A DNA stretch of 64,000 nucleotides from assembly GCA_051873875.1 (NCBI GenBank), contig JBJEFI010000048.1, positions 186,001-250,000 of the forward strand, in the 5' to 3' direction. A program made the translations under genes and the position numbers. The DNA comes from JBJEFI01 sp051873875 (GTDB lineage: Bacteria > Bacillota > Bacilli > Bacillales > Bacillaceae_G). Below, in pieces: positions 1 to 9,048 of this stretch (positions within the stretch are counted from its first letter, which is position 1; each line of letters opens with the position of its first letter). The notes beneath the pieces are model-generated. The model was not told where the DNA came from and searched no databases. It saw only the letters and a list, made by a program, of their open reading frames with translations.

Positions 1-2587
1 TCACACGTCGATACATCTCCTTAACTTCTTCAAAACGTTCGCCTAATCCAACTGCTTTTGCTTGTTGTTGAAGGTTACTGTATTGCCCACCTGGCATTTC
101 GTGTTGATAAATTTCTGTATGCGGTGACGTCATGCCACTTTCAAAATCGATATAATATTTTCTTACATCTTCCCAATAATGAGAAAGTTGTTCTAAGTTT
201 GTAATATCTATATCTGGTTGTCGGTCTAATCCTTGTAGTGCATAGTATAAAGAGTTAGCACTTGGTTGAGATGTTAAACCAGCCATCGAACTAACTGCTA
301 CGTCGACAATATCTACTCCTGCTTCAACTGCTTTTGCATACGTAAAAATACCGTTTCCGCTCGTGTCATGTGTATGCAAATGAATTGGAATATCTACTGT
401 TTCTTTTAAAGCTGAAATTAAGTCATAAGCTGCTTTCGGTTTTAATAAACCTGCCATATCTTTAATTGCTAAAATGTGTGCACCAGCTTTTTCTAATTCT
501 TTTGCTAGATTTGTATAATAAGCTAAATTATATTTTTGACGAGTTGGGTCTAAAATGTCACCAGTATAACAAATTGCTGCTTCTGCAATACTGTTTGTTT
601 GACGTACTGTGTCTATTGCTACTTGCATTCCTTCAATTGCATTTAAACTATCAAAAATACGGAATACATCAATTCCTGCTTCTGAAGACATTTTAACAAA
701 TTCACGAATTAAGTTATCAGGATAATTTTTATATCCAACTGCATTAGATGCACGAAGCAACATTTGGAATAATACATTTGGAACATTTTCTCTTAATGTT
801 AATAAACGCTCCCATGGATCTTCTTTTAAGAAACGATAAGCAACATCAAATGTTGCCCCTCCCCACATTTCCATTGAGAATAGTTGTGGTGCTAAACGAG
901 CCGTTGGAGCTGCAATTTTCTTTAAGTCTTCTGTTCGAATACGTGTTGCTAATAAGGATTGATGTGCATCACGGAACGTTGTATCTGTTAAAAGAACTTT
1001 ATCTTGTTCCTTAATCCATTTAACAAGCCCTTCTGCACCTTGTTCTGCTAATATTTGCTTCGTTCCATTTTGTACTTTTTGATCATATTTTACTGCAGGT
1101 ACTCGTGGACTTTCGAAGTCTGGCTTTCTTTTCTTCTCAATACCAGGAAAACCATTTACAGTTACATTTCCAATGTAGTTTAATAACTTAGTAGCACGGT
1201 CTCGGCGTTTTGGGAATACAAATAACTCTGGTGTTGTATCAATAAAGGACGTGTCATATTGTCCTGATTTAAAGTTTGCATGTTTAATAACATTTTCTAA
1301 AAATGGAATATTTGTTTTAATACCTCGAATTCGGAACTCGCTTAAATTTCGTAACATTTTGGCTGCTGCTTGATCAAAGCTCAATGCCCATGTTGTTACT
1401 TTTACTAATAAAGAATCATAAAATGGCGTAATAACTGCTCCTTGGAAGCTGTTCCCTGTATCTAAACGAACACCAAATCCACCACCAGAGCGATAAGCCA
1501 TAATTTTACCTGTATCTGGCATAAAGTTATTTTTCGGATCTTCTGTTGTTACACGAGATTGAATGGCATACCCATGTACAATAATGTCCTCTTGCTTTGG
1601 AACACCTACTTCATTACTAAATAAGGAATGTCCTTGAGCGATTAAAATTTGTGATTGAACAATATCTACACCTGTAATCATTTCTGTAATCGTATGTTCT
1701 ACTTGAACACGCGGATTTACTTCAATAAAATAGAAATCATTTCCAGAAACTAAAAATTCTACTGTTCCTGCATTTAAATAATCTACGTTTTTCATTAATG
1801 TTACAGCTGCTTCACAAATACGATTTCTTAATTCATTAGGAATAGATACGCTTGGTGCAACTTCTACAACTTTTTGATGGCGTCGTTGCACAGAGCAGTC
1901 ACGTTCAAATAAATGAACGATATTTCCATGTGAATCCCCTAATATTTGTACTTCGATATGTTTTGGGTTTTCGATAAATTTTTCTACATACATTTCATCA
2001 CTACCAAAGGCAGCCTTTGCTTCAGAGCTTGCACGTTCAAACGCTTCCTTTACCCCTTCAACATGACGAACAATTCGCATGCCGCGGCCGCCGCCGCCTA
2101 AAGCAGCTTTAATGATAATTGGAAATCCATATGTATGTCCGAAATCTTCTACTTCTTCAACTGTTTTTGTTTCTGTTCCAGGAATGATTGGTAAATTAGC
2201 TAATTGAGCTTGTTGACGTGCCTTTACTTTATCGCCAAACATATCTAGATGTTGCGATTTTGGTCCTATAAAAATAATGCCCTCTTCTTCACAACGCTTC
2301 GCAAAGTGAATATTTTCTGATAAGAATCCATAACCGGGGTGAATAGCATCTACATTACTTTTTTTTGCAATTTCAATAATGCCCTCAATGTCTAAATAAG
2401 CATCGATTGGTTTTTTACCTTCCCCTACTAAATAGGCTTCATCTGCTTTATATCGATGATACGATCCTGAGTCTTCTTTTGAATAAATTCCAACTGTGCG
2501 TATATTTAATTCTGTACACGCTCGAAAGACTCGAATGGCTATTTCACCACGATTAGCAACAAGTACTTTATTTATTCTGGCTATCAT
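1..2587 (-). CDS. pyc: Pyruvate carboxylase, partial (C-terminus beyond window)
   Basis: ATP- and biotin-dependent carboxylation of pyruvate to oxaloacetate (anaplerosis, cytoplasm). About 862 codons are visible from ATG 2587; the reading frame runs off the window edge, so roughly the last quarter of the usual ~1150 residues is missing, including the biotinyl domain. Visible parts: biotin carboxylase N-domain (VANRGEIAIR near residue 10), HPGYGFLSEN (83-92), ATP-grasp glycine loop GGGGRGM (164-170), and carboxyltransferase domain with TDTTFRDAHQSLLATR (~533-548), AIKDMAGL (carbamylated Lys, ~705) and HLHTHDTSG metal-binding histidines (~737). It lies downstream of ftsW as in B. subtilis, but a terminator separates them, so it probably has its own promoter. 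In relatives its activity is tied to c-di-AMP, directly or through DarB. Confidence 0.98.
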   Translation of the reverse strand, partial: MIARINKVLVANRGEIAIRVFRACTELNIRTVGIYSKEDSGSYHRYKADEAYLVGEGKKPIDAYLDIEGIIEIAKKSNVDAIHPGYGFLSENIHFAKRCEEEGIIFIGPKSQHLDMFGDKVKARQQAQLANLPIIPGTETKTVEEVEDFGHTYGFPIIIKAALGGGGRGMRIVRHVEGVKEAFERASSEAKAAFGSDEMYVEKFIENPKHIEVQILGDSHGNIVHLFERDCSVQRRHQKVVEVAPSVSIPNELRNRICEAAVTLMKNVDYLNAGTVEFLVSGNDFYFIEVNPRVQVEHTITEMITGVDIVQSQILIAQGHSLFSNEVGVPKQEDIIVHGYAIQSRVTTEDPKNNFMPDTGKIMAYRSGGGFGVRLDTGNSFQGAVITPFYDSLLVKVTTWALSFDQAAAKMLRNLSEFRIRGIKTNIPFLENVIKHANFKSGQYDTSFIDTTPELFVFPKRRDRATKLLNYIGNVTVNGFPGIEKKRKPDFESPRVPAVKYDQKVQNGTKQILAEQGAEGLVKWIKEQDKVLLTDTTFRDAHQSLLATRIRTEDLKKIAAPTARLAPQLFSMEMWGGATFDVAYRFLKEDPWERLLTLRENVPNVLFQMLLRASNAVGYKNYPDNLIREFVKMSSEAGIDVFRIFDSLNAIEGMQVAIDTVRQTNSIAEAAICYTGDILDPTRQKYNLAYYTNLAKELEKAGAHILAIKDMAGLLKPKAAYDLISALKETVDIPIHLHTHDTSGNGIFTYAKAVEAGVDIVDVAVSSMAGLTSQPSANSLYYALQGLDRQPDIDITNLEQLSHYWEDVRKYYIDFESGMTSPHTEIYQHEMPGGQYSNLQQQAKAVGLGERFEEVKEMYRRV

Positions 2588-2660
2588 TTTTACAACCCCA
2601 TTCCTTATTTTCTATGCTTATGTTAATATAACATACTCATTTCTTCTATATTAATGTAAA

Positions 2661-2696
2661 AAGACCGCTTCATTCAATAACGAAGCGGCTTTTTTT
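2661..2696 (-). terminator. Intrinsic terminator of ftsW
   Basis: On the minus strand a GC-rich stem (GCCGCTTC / GAAGCGGT) is followed by a T-run. It overlaps the ftsW stop codon and separates ftsW from pyc. Confidence 0.85.
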
Positions 2697-3864
2697 ATAA
2701 ATTAATTTTTTCTTCTTGTCTTTTTACATAACGAGATACATTGAGAACAAGTCCGATGGCCATTAACATGCTAATCATTGCCGTTCCTCCATAACTCAGA
2801 AATGGCAATGGTACACCTGTTAATGGAACAAGTCCAACAATAGCACCAATATTTAAAATAATATGAGACATAATCATTGTACTAACACCGACACAAATAA
2901 GTGTTCCGTATGGATCTTTACACTTTAATGCAATAAATAATATTCGTCCTATTAAAATGGCATAGCAAAGAAAAATAACAAGCACACCAAAAAAGCCTAA
3001 TTCTTCTGCAATAATTGAAAAAATAAAATCTGTTTGTGGCTCTGGTAAATATCCAAATTTTTGAATACTCTCTCCTAATCCTTTTCCTTGAATGCCACCA
3101 GAAGCAATTGCTAAATAAGAGTTAGACAATTGCCACCCTGAGCCTTTAAACTGCTCAAAAGGATAAAGCATATTCGCAAATCGCTCAAAGCGATAGCCAC
3201 TAAAAAATGCTAATTTCCCTTTCGCAATTAAGAGAATAACAGAATAGCCCGCTACAAATAAAGGAACAGAAATAAGAAGTATTCGTTTCACTTTATACCC
3301 ACTACATAGTAACATGCCAAAACAAATTGCTGCCATAACAGCCAATGTTCCAATATCCCCTTGAAGGAATACGAGTACGAACGTTATCAAGGCTACTTTG
3401 TACATTGGCACCATTGTTTTTTTCCAAAATGGATTGTTCTTTTGCTGTAATTTTCCATAATAGCTTGCCAGTGGTACAATTAATGCTAACTTTGAAAACT
3501 CAGATGGTTGAAGGGACACACCTCCCATTTGTATCCAACTTTTTGAGCCATTTACTACATCTCCAATTGCCAAAACGCCTCCAAGCAGTCCCCAACTAAC
3601 AACTAATACAATCCATCGCGTAATCCGTCTATCGAAGAAGCGATAAGGCAATACAAAACCTAAAATAAAACAAAAAAATACACCTATTAAAATCGCCATT
3701 CGTTGTGTGTTAAAAAGTCCCTTAGCGGTTATTCCCTTTGCTGCTCCACCAAAAAATTCTGCACCTATTCCTGCACTGTATACCATAATTATTCCAATTG
3801 TACACAAAAAGATAACTGGAATAAAAAGGAAGTAATCTATATTTCTTAATACACGTTTTATCAT
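2695..3864 (-). CDS. ftsW: SEDS-family cell division protein FtsW
   Basis: Polytopic SEDS peptidoglycan glycosyltransferase of the divisome. The 389-aa product has about ten hydrophobic segments. It starts with a short basic N-terminus and carries the family signatures MVYSAG near residue 28, the extracytoplasmic loop NSYLAIASGGIQGKGLG, and PEPQTDFIFSIIAEELG. It ends with the LPFLSYGGTA stretch typical of FtsW/RodA/SpoVE. Assignment to FtsW rather than RodA or SpoVE rests on the ylaN-ftsW-pyc gene order known from B. subtilis. Length is normal and nothing looks disrupted. Confidence 0.9.
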   Translation of the reverse strand: MIKRVLRNIDYFLFIPVIFLCTIGIIMVYSAGIGAEFFGGAAKGITAKGLFNTQRMAILIGVFFCFILGFVLPYRFFDRRITRWIVLVVSWGLLGGVLAIGDVVNGSKSWIQMGGVSLQPSEFSKLALIVPLASYYGKLQQKNNPFWKKTMVPMYKVALITFVLVFLQGDIGTLAVMAAICFGMLLCSGYKVKRILLISVPLFVAGYSVILLIAKGKLAFFSGYRFERFANMLYPFEQFKGSGWQLSNSYLAIASGGIQGKGLGESIQKFGYLPEPQTDFIFSIIAEELGFFGVLVIFLCYAILIGRILFIALKCKDPYGTLICVGVSTMIMSHIILNIGAIVGLVPLTGVPLPFLSYGGTAMISMLMAIGLVLNVSRYVKRQEEKINL

Positions 3865-3948
3865 CGCGTCCCTCGCACTACCATATATTGTATAATTTAC
3901 TATTCAAGAAAAGGATAAAAAATCCTTCTTTATGTATAAAATAACAGA

Positions 3949-3977
3949 AAAACTCAAACGAATTTTGTTTGAGTTTT
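3949..3977 (-). terminator. Terminator after ylaN
   Basis: An 11-bp stem (AAAACTCAAAC / GTTTGAGTTTT) with a 7-nt loop sits just past the ylaN stop. U-rich sequence follows on the minus strand. Confidence 0.75.
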
Positions 3978-3984
3978 GAACAAT

Positions 3985-4284
3985 TTATAAAGAATTTGTG
4001 TCACTTTGACTATTTGAATATGCCTCATGTAAAGCTGATACTTGACGTTCAAGTTCACTCATTATGTTTTTTCCAAATTGCTCATCTATAATTCCTAGAC
4101 GAGTTGCAAAATCAATCTCTCGTGACAACCCAAACATCTGTGTATCTAAAACTTCCTCATATAAAGGACATTGTGGCATCGTTAAATGATCCATTTGTAC
4201 ACGAATTAATTTTATTATTTTCTCCGCATCAGCTTTTAATAATTCGATTGCTTTTTCATGGTAATTCGTTGTATCGTATGCCAA
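3985..4284 (-). CDS. ylaN: YlaN family protein (DUF1507), TTG start
   Basis: Small cytoplasmic helical protein. The stretch DHLTMPQCPLYEEVLDTQM followed by FGLSREIDFA is diagnostic of YlaN, which in B. subtilis and S. aureus is linked to iron/Fe-S homeostasis and Fur control. I chose the TTG at 4284 rather than the ATG at 4299: TTG is preceded by GGAGGG at 7-nt spacing, the ATG has no good SD, and the TTG start aligns with the start of the B. subtilis protein. The product is then 99 aa. Upstream of ftsW, with its own terminator. Confidence 0.92.
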   Translation of the reverse strand: MAYDTTNYHEKAIELLKADAEKIIKLIRVQMDHLTMPQCPLYEEVLDTQMFGLSREIDFATRLGIIDEQFGKNIMSELERQVSALHEAYSNSQSDTNSL

Positions 4285-4390
4285 CTTCGTTCCCTCCATT
4301 CCACGCTGTACACCTATCTTTTTTAATCTTATCGGTTGTCCATCTAAAAAGCAAGCAAAAAATACGTATTTATGCTTTACACAAATAAAC

Positions 4391-4428
4391 CAAAACCAAT
4401 ATCGAACATGGTGTCTTTATTGGTTTTG
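4391..4428 (-). terminator. Probable terminator after phoH
   Basis: A perfect 10-11 bp inverted repeat (CAAAACCAAT / ATTGGTTTTG) with a rather long loop lies about 40 nt past the phoH stop. The following sequence on the minus strand is only moderately U-rich. Confidence 0.55.
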
Positions 4429-4468
4429 ATTCGCCTCTCTCTTTTAAACTTACATCCATGCTTTTCTT

Positions 4469-5797
4469 TTATAATAAATCTGCTGCTAGTTGAGCTAAAG
4501 AGGAACGCTCCCCCTTTATAAATTTAATATGCCCACTCACTTTCTGTTCTTTAAATCGTTCTGCTACATAAGTCAATCCATTGTTATATTGATCCAAATA
4601 TGGATGGTCAATTTGTTCTGGATCACCCATTAATACAATTTTACTTCGCTCTCCAACACGGGTTAAAATCGTTTTTACTTCATGCTTTGTTAAATTTTGT
4701 GCCTCATCAATAATAATAAATTGATCCGGAATACTTCTCCCTCTTATATACGTTAATGCTTCTACTTCAATGGAATTCATTCCTGCTAAAATGGCATCTA
4801 ATTCTCCAGGTTTTTTCGTATTAAATAAATATTCCAAGTTATCATAAATTGGTTGCATCCACGGTCGTAATTTTTCTTCTTTTTCTCCTGGCAAATAACC
4901 AATGTCTTTCCCTACTGGCACAATCGGTCTTGCAACAAGTAATTTTTTATATCTTCTTAAATCTTCAATTTGATACAGTGCTGTTGCTAGCCCTAGCAAT
5001 GTTTTTCCAGTTCCAGCCTTTCCAATTAATGTGACCAATTTAATGTCATCTCGAAGTAACAATTCAATACCCATTAATTGTTGAACATTTCTAGGACGTA
5101 TTCCCCATACTGCGTCAGTATTATAAACAATTCGTTTTATTTTCTTTCCTGTTCCATCTACCATTCCAATACCAGATGAAGATGTTCCCAAAGCATCCTT
5201 CATAATAATAAATTGATTAGGATGAAATAATTGATTCGATACGGCACTTGTCATTAATTCTCCCTTTTGATAAAACTCCCCCATTACTTCTGTATTTATA
5301 TAACTTTCTATGTAACCTGTATAAATATGATCTACTTCTACAACACGATCACTTAAATAATCCTCTGATTCCATTCCAAGAGCATCTGCCTTTACCCTAA
5401 CAAGAGCATCTTTGCTAACAAGAATTACTTTCCTTCCATTTTCTTTTAATTCTTCTTCTAACGATAAATTTTTAGCTACTGCTAAAATTCGATTATCATT
5501 TGTTTTTTCAATAAAGATATCCTGTAATTCATGAAAACTGCGGTGATTCAATTCAATTCGAAATATACCGCCATTTTCAAGGAGAATCCCCTCGTGCAGC
5601 TTTCCAACTTCGCGAAATCCATCTATTAGACGACTAACATTACGAGCATTTCTACCTATTTCATCCATATTCCGCTTCTTTGAATCTACTTCATCTAATA
5701 CGACAGCTGGCACAACCACTTCATTCTCTTCAAACGAAAAAATAGCCATTGGATCTTGCAAAAGCACATTGGTATCTAACACGTATATTTTCTCCAA
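4469..5797 (-). CDS. phoH: PIN-PhoH ATPase (YlaK family), TTG start
   Basis: Two-domain protein. An N-terminal PIN-like nuclease domain (YVLDTNVLLQDP at residues 5-16, VVLDEVDSKK) is fused to a C-terminal PhoH ATPase with Walker A GKAGTGKT (259-266) and Walker B FIIIDEAQN. PIN-PhoH proteins are RNA-associated helicase/nucleases in studied homologues; the exact role here is inferred. The longer GTG-initiated ORF (5845) lacks an SD. TTG at 5797 is preceded by AAAGGGGG at 5-6 nt and gives 442 aa, which is the length I recall for YlaK. Upstream of ylaN, transcribed leftward. Confidence 0.93.
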   Translation of the reverse strand: MEKIYVLDTNVLLQDPMAIFSFEENEVVVPAVVLDEVDSKKRNMDEIGRNARNVSRLIDGFREVGKLHEGILLENGGIFRIELNHRSFHELQDIFIEKTNDNRILAVAKNLSLEEELKENGRKVILVSKDALVRVKADALGMESEDYLSDRVVEVDHIYTGYIESYINTEVMGEFYQKGELMTSAVSNQLFHPNQFIIMKDALGTSSSGIGMVDGTGKKIKRIVYNTDAVWGIRPRNVQQLMGIELLLRDDIKLVTLIGKAGTGKTLLGLATALYQIEDLRRYKKLLVARPIVPVGKDIGYLPGEKEEKLRPWMQPIYDNLEYLFNTKKPGELDAILAGMNSIEVEALTYIRGRSIPDQFIIIDEAQNLTKHEVKTILTRVGERSKIVLMGDPEQIDHPYLDQYNNGLTYVAERFKEQKVSGHIKFIKGERSSLAQLAADLL

Positions 5798-5930
5798 ACC
5801 GTTTCCCCCTTTATTGAGTGAAAGCGAGGATACTATGACACTCACTAACTATTCGTGCTAATTAATACATACATATGCCTTCAAACATACTGATAGAATT
5901 AGGAAAAACAGAACAATTATTTTTGCAAAA

Positions 5931-5957
5931 GAAAAAAGCATAAGGCTTTCCTATGCT
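5931..5957 (-). terminator. Terminator of the PPOX-like gene
   Basis: On the minus strand AGCATAGG / CC(T)TATGCT forms a stem with one bulge, followed by a T-run. It overlaps the stop codon of the gene at 5951-6406. Confidence 0.7.
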
Positions 5958-6406
5958 TCTATCATTGCTTTTAGTACTTGAGTATCTAATTTTTTTGCGG
6001 CATTTATATCATATGTTTTTTCATAAGTAGGTTCCTGTGAAATTCTTGAACCGTAAAACATAACATCCCTTACCATATTTATATCCATTTCCATTAGTGT
6101 TAACTTTAATGGTACATTTTCCATTTGTTCTTTTAAAATACGCGCATTTCCATAAATCGAATAAACAGATTCATTTGTCATAACTGTCATAACAAGCCCA
6201 TTATGCTGCCTAATATTTGAAACAATTCGGGAACGTAGATCAGCAACAAAACGAATTTTACTTTCATCCATGGCATATACCCATGAAATTACATGCACAT
6301 TTGGTGATTGCGATTCAAAATCTATCGTTGCAATTGTAACTAATCGCCCTTCCCTCAAAGCCTTTATTAATTCTTCAGATAAAATTGACTCTACTACATT
6401 CGCCAT
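5951..6406 (-). CDS. Pyridoxamine 5'-phosphate oxidase-like (split-barrel) protein
   Basis: 151 aa, no signal peptide or TM segment. The N-terminal pattern (short helix, then GRLVTIATID and PNVHVISWVYAM) followed by IRFVADLRSRIVSNIRQH resembles the FMN-binding split-barrel/PPOX fold. This is probably the counterpart of YlaL, given the neighbouring ylaK and ylaI. The substrate is unknown and flavin binding is inferred from the fold only. ATG at 6406 is preceded by GGGGTGGAG. Divergent from ylaI. Confidence 0.7.
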   Translation of the reverse strand: MANVVESILSEELIKALREGRLVTIATIDFESQSPNVHVISWVYAMDESKIRFVADLRSRIVSNIRQHNGLVMTVMTNESVYSIYGNARILKEQMENVPLKLTLMEMDINMVRDVMFYGSRISQEPTYEKTYDINAAKKLDTQVLKAMIEA

Positions 6407-6534
6407 CTACTCCACCCCATTCATTTATTTATGCTATAATAGACCGTAAATACTTCATGCTAAATATGCGTATGCTTTTAATACAAACATACCAAATTCG
6501 CATCGTTATTTGCAACATTGAAAGGAGCTAGATT

Positions 6535-6735
6535 ATGAGAGTAAAATGTGTTTTATGTGACTATATTGATACGATTGATTCAGAATCTGCCATTGCAAAA
6601 AAATTACGCAATCGCCCTATTCATACATATTTATGCACACCTTGTTACACACGAATAAGTGAAAAAACGAAAGTTAGACTAAGTACAGGGAATTTCCGCC
6701 TTTACCGTGATAAAAAAAATGAAGATGAATGGTAA
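6535..6735 (+). CDS. ylaI: YlaI family zinc-ribbon-like small protein (DUF2197)
   Basis: 66 aa. Two Cys pairs, CVLCDY near residue 5 and CTPCYTR near residue 34, suggest one zinc knuckle. The basic C-terminus (RLSTGNFRLYRDK) is typical of YlaI. AAAGGAG lies 7-8 nt before the ATG. The last codons overlap the next gene, so the two are probably translationally coupled. Function is not established. Confidence 0.85.
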   Translation: MRVKCVLCDYIDTIDSESAIAKKLRNRPIHTYLCTPCYTRISEKTKVRLSTGNFRLYRDKKNEDEW

Positions 6736-7186
6736 TATACTATGTCGTGGATTCCTTATTGGAATGATTAGCGGAATTGTTCTTGGCATCTCTTTTAAGC
6801 TCCTTGAACACATTTCCTCTATTCCGCTTTACACCTTGCTGTTAGCAATTGATTTCATTCCTTTTTTGGACCAATTACAACTTGGAGAAGCTTTTGAATT
6901 TTCTCTTCACTTGCTTATTTCCTGTATAATTGGCGTTACATATAGCTATGTTATTTCTTTTACAAAAAGCAATCACTTCTATTGGATTGCTTTTATTATT
7001 ACATTCCCTACATTCTTTCTTTACTTTATATTAACTACTATTAGCAATAAAACCTCTCTACTCCCCACGGATTTTCTCCCCTTTATTTTATGGATAATCG
7101 GTCATGGCCTATATGCTGTTACACTAGCTTTTACTTATTACTTTCCTACATACAATACCTTTATAAAAAAAGGAGCTAACAAATGA
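6719..7186 (+). CDS. Hypothetical four-TM membrane protein overlapping ylaI
   Basis: About 155 aa with four hydrophobic segments and a lysine-rich C-terminus (FIKKGANK). I do not recognise a named family. The start is uncertain: GTG 6707, ATG 6719 and ATG 6725 all lie inside the end of ylaI, none with a clear SD. Translation is therefore probably coupled to ylaI. The final codons and stop lie inside a long palindrome that also serves as the terminator. Confidence 0.7.
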   Translation: MKMNGNILCRGFLIGMISGIVLGISFKLLEHISSIPLYTLLLAIDFIPFLDQLQLGEAFEFSLHLLISCIIGVTYSYVISFTKSNHFYWIAFIITFPTFFLYFILTTISNKTSLLPTDFLPFILWIIGHGLYAVTLAFTYYFPTYNTFIKKGANK

Positions 7187-7252
7187 ACTGTCCTCCAATT
7201 TTAGACACAGTCTAAAATTGGAATGTACAGTTCAACAAGTAGCTCCTTTTTA
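7168..7252. terminator. Long bidirectional terminator/palindrome between convergent genes
   Basis: Nested inverted repeats: outer arms AAAAGGAGCTA / TAGCTCCTTTT, middle arms TGAACTGT / ACAGTTCA, inner arms TCCAATTTTAGA / TCTAAAATTGGA around a CACAG loop. A-runs on the left and T-runs on the right allow termination in both directions. Both flanking stop codons lie in or at the palindrome. Confidence 0.85.
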
Positions 7253-7537
7253 TTTATTCCGTTCCTCTAATTCATTAATTTGCGTTAAAAAACAATCAAT
7301 TGCCTCGATTGGAAAACGAGTTGTTCCTTTTTTTTCATCCAATTGATACGTAACAAGGTAACATTCATTTTCATCATCTCGCTCTACATCTACTGCTGAA
7401 ATATGAAAGTCATTCGTCAAAATATGAAAAAACTGATCATATGTTTCTTTTGCCGCATTATCTTCTGGACGTGCATCATAGATGGTTTTAATCGTCAAAT
7501 AATTATATAATGCGTCATTTACAGTATTAATTCTCAT
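7250..7537 (-). CDS. Hypothetical protein coupled to ylaH
   Basis: 95 aa, soluble and acidic, with no signal or TM segment. The sequence has no motif I can name. Its ATG overlaps the ylaH stop (ATGA overlap), so it is co-translated with ylaH. It ends at the long bidirectional palindrome. Function unknown. Confidence 0.75.
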   Translation of the reverse strand: MRINTVNDALYNYLTIKTIYDARPEDNAAKETYDQFFHILTNDFHISAVDVERDDENECYLVTYQLDEKKGTTRFPIEAIDCFLTQINELEERNK

Positions 7538-7893
7538 ACTTCCATATTCTCCTTTTTCCCTCTTGCTTTTATTAAACGAATTTTATAAATGCCAAGGAAG
7601 ACAGCAGCTATTACTAATCCTTCTGCAATTCCAACTCCTCCACCAATCGGTGAAAAAGCACCTAAAAAAGTTAAAACGGATGTAAATAAAAACATGACAA
7701 CATAAATAATAATGGATTTAAACAAAGGTAGTTTCTTTGCAAATCCCAATTTGTATACAATCACACATAATAAGAAGATTGTAAGAAATAGTAATTTCAT
7801 TCCATCTATATGTACGGAAAAAATCGTAATACCACTATTTTCTGTTCCTACCCCATACAATTGTGCAAAAAAAGATAATCTATCGTTGGCCAT
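7534..7893 (-). CDS. ylaH: YlaH-like membrane protein
   Basis: 119 aa with three hydrophobic segments and the conserved-looking N-terminus MANDRLSFFAQLYGV typical of the YlaH family. The longer reading frame begins at TTG 7911. ATG 7893 is preferred because AAAGGGGAAGGG precedes it at sensible spacing and it matches the family N-terminus. Function unknown. Confidence 0.82.
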   Translation of the reverse strand: MANDRLSFFAQLYGVGTENSGITIFSVHIDGMKLLFLTIFLLCVIVYKLGFAKKLPLFKSIIIYVVMFLFTSVLTFLGAFSPIGGGVGIAEGLVIAAVFLGIYKIRLIKARGKKENMEV

Positions 7894-7963
7894 TTTCCCT
7901 TCCCCTTTCAATCCTATATGTATATTTTCATAATAAGGAGGGAATATGTCAACTAATATGAGC

Positions 7964-8422
7964 CTATAATTGCTTTTCTAATCGCATCGTCTTGCTTTCA
8001 TCAACTTTGTAGGATTCTCCTTGAGAAAAACCAACACCTTTCCAAAAGCGAATACCACATTCATATCCATCTCCAACAATAAGATGAATACGTTGAAATC
8101 CTTTTTCTTTTAGAAATTGTTCAAACATATAATAAGCATTCGTTCCAATTCCAAATCCTTGATAATCACGATGAATAATAAACATTCCAATCCAAATGCT
8201 AGTATCTTCTAAATTCTCCATGTAATTCACAATTCCTACATATGTATCATCTAATTTTATAAAATAACTATGGGTTAACTCTTGAAAAAATGCCTCTTCT
8301 AATTGTTCATCCGTTCGTAATTGTTCTCCTAGTTCAAACTCATTGTATACTGGATTAGAATTCACCACTTCTCGAATCACATCCATTCGACTACGTGTTA
8401 TTTTTTCAAATTGAATATTCAC
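7964..8422 (-). CDS. GNAT family N-acetyltransferase
   Basis: 152 aa single-domain GNAT. Signatures: the beta-4 region WIGMFIIHRDYQGFGIGT (acetyl-CoA pyrophosphate loop Q-x-x-G-x-G) and the C-terminal GYECGIRFWKGVGF. GTG start at 8422 with AAAGGA upstream at rather long spacing. Substrate cannot be predicted. Monocistronic by position. Confidence 0.88.
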   Translation of the reverse strand: MNIQFEKITRSRMDVIREVVNSNPVYNEFELGEQLRTDEQLEEAFFQELTHSYFIKLDDTYVGIVNYMENLEDTSIWIGMFIIHRDYQGFGIGTNAYYMFEQFLKEKGFQRIHLIVGDGYECGIRFWKGVGFSQGESYKVDESKTMRLEKQL

Positions 8423-8504
8423 TTTTTATCAAATCCTTTCTATATGTATATACACTTGCTTTAAGAAGTAGCATCTTTTCCAAAAAACAAGTATACACTT
8501 AAAA

Positions 8505-8528
8505 AATACCTAGAACACTCTAGGTATT
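8505..8528 (-). terminator. Terminator after the GDYXXLXY gene
   Basis: Perfect 10-bp stem AATACCTAGA / TCTAGGTATT with loop ACAC, followed by a U-run on the minus strand. It overlaps the stop codon. Confidence 0.8.
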
Positions 8529-9048
8529 AATAGCTAACTTTCGATACAATTATATTTCCTTTCCAAATATATACATTTACCGTTAGCACATCCTTGCCTT
8601 CATACTTCAGCCCTGTATTTTCTTGAACATAATATTCTTCTATTCCATATTGTAGGATTAATCCTGTTTCTTTATCCATTAATGGACCAATTTCTTGAAG
8701 CTTAGCATTTATATAAAGAATATTATCCTTTGGTTTCTTATCTGTTACATAGTCAATCACTTTATATCCATACTCATCATCTTTTAGCACAACATACACT
8801 TTCTTTTCCTCATCAAGCCATGTTGCTTTGGTATAAACTTCATCCCCCTCCCACTTATCTAAAGGGGCCCAACCAATATCGTATATTAAAGAAATATAAT
8901 CTCCTTTTAATACATCCCGTGGATCATAAGTAGATGCCTTTAATTCCACATTTACACCTAATATAGATGTAAGAGATTGATACGTAAACAAACCAACAAT
9001 AATAATAACTTGGATAGCGACTAGTCCATAGTAATAATTACGCTTCAT
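8527..9048 (-). CDS. GDYXXLXY domain protein
   Basis: 173 aa with one N-terminal TM helix (about residues 8-30) and an extracytoplasmic domain containing the signature KGDYISLIY that defines the GDYXXLXY family. It overlaps the end of the upstream DUF2157 membrane protein by 11 nt; these two families are commonly paired. I used ATG 9048 rather than the upstream in-frame ATG because of SD spacing. Biochemical role unknown; probably a membrane complex with its neighbour. Confidence 0.88.
   Translation of the reverse strand: MKRNYYYGLVAIQVIIIVGLFTYQSLTSILGVNVELKASTYDPRDVLKGDYISLIYDIGWAPLDKWEGDEVYTKATWLDEEKKVYVVLKDDEYGYKVIDYVTDKKPKDNILYINAKLQEIGPLMDKETGLILQYGIEEYYVQENTGLKYEGKDVLTVNVYIWKGNIIVSKVSY

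Noticed and set aside
7945..7968. Seven-codon leader peptide (ATG after AGGAGGG) on the plus strand
   Set aside because: No downstream plus-strand gene to regulate; it is probably chance in an intergenic region between minus-strand genes.
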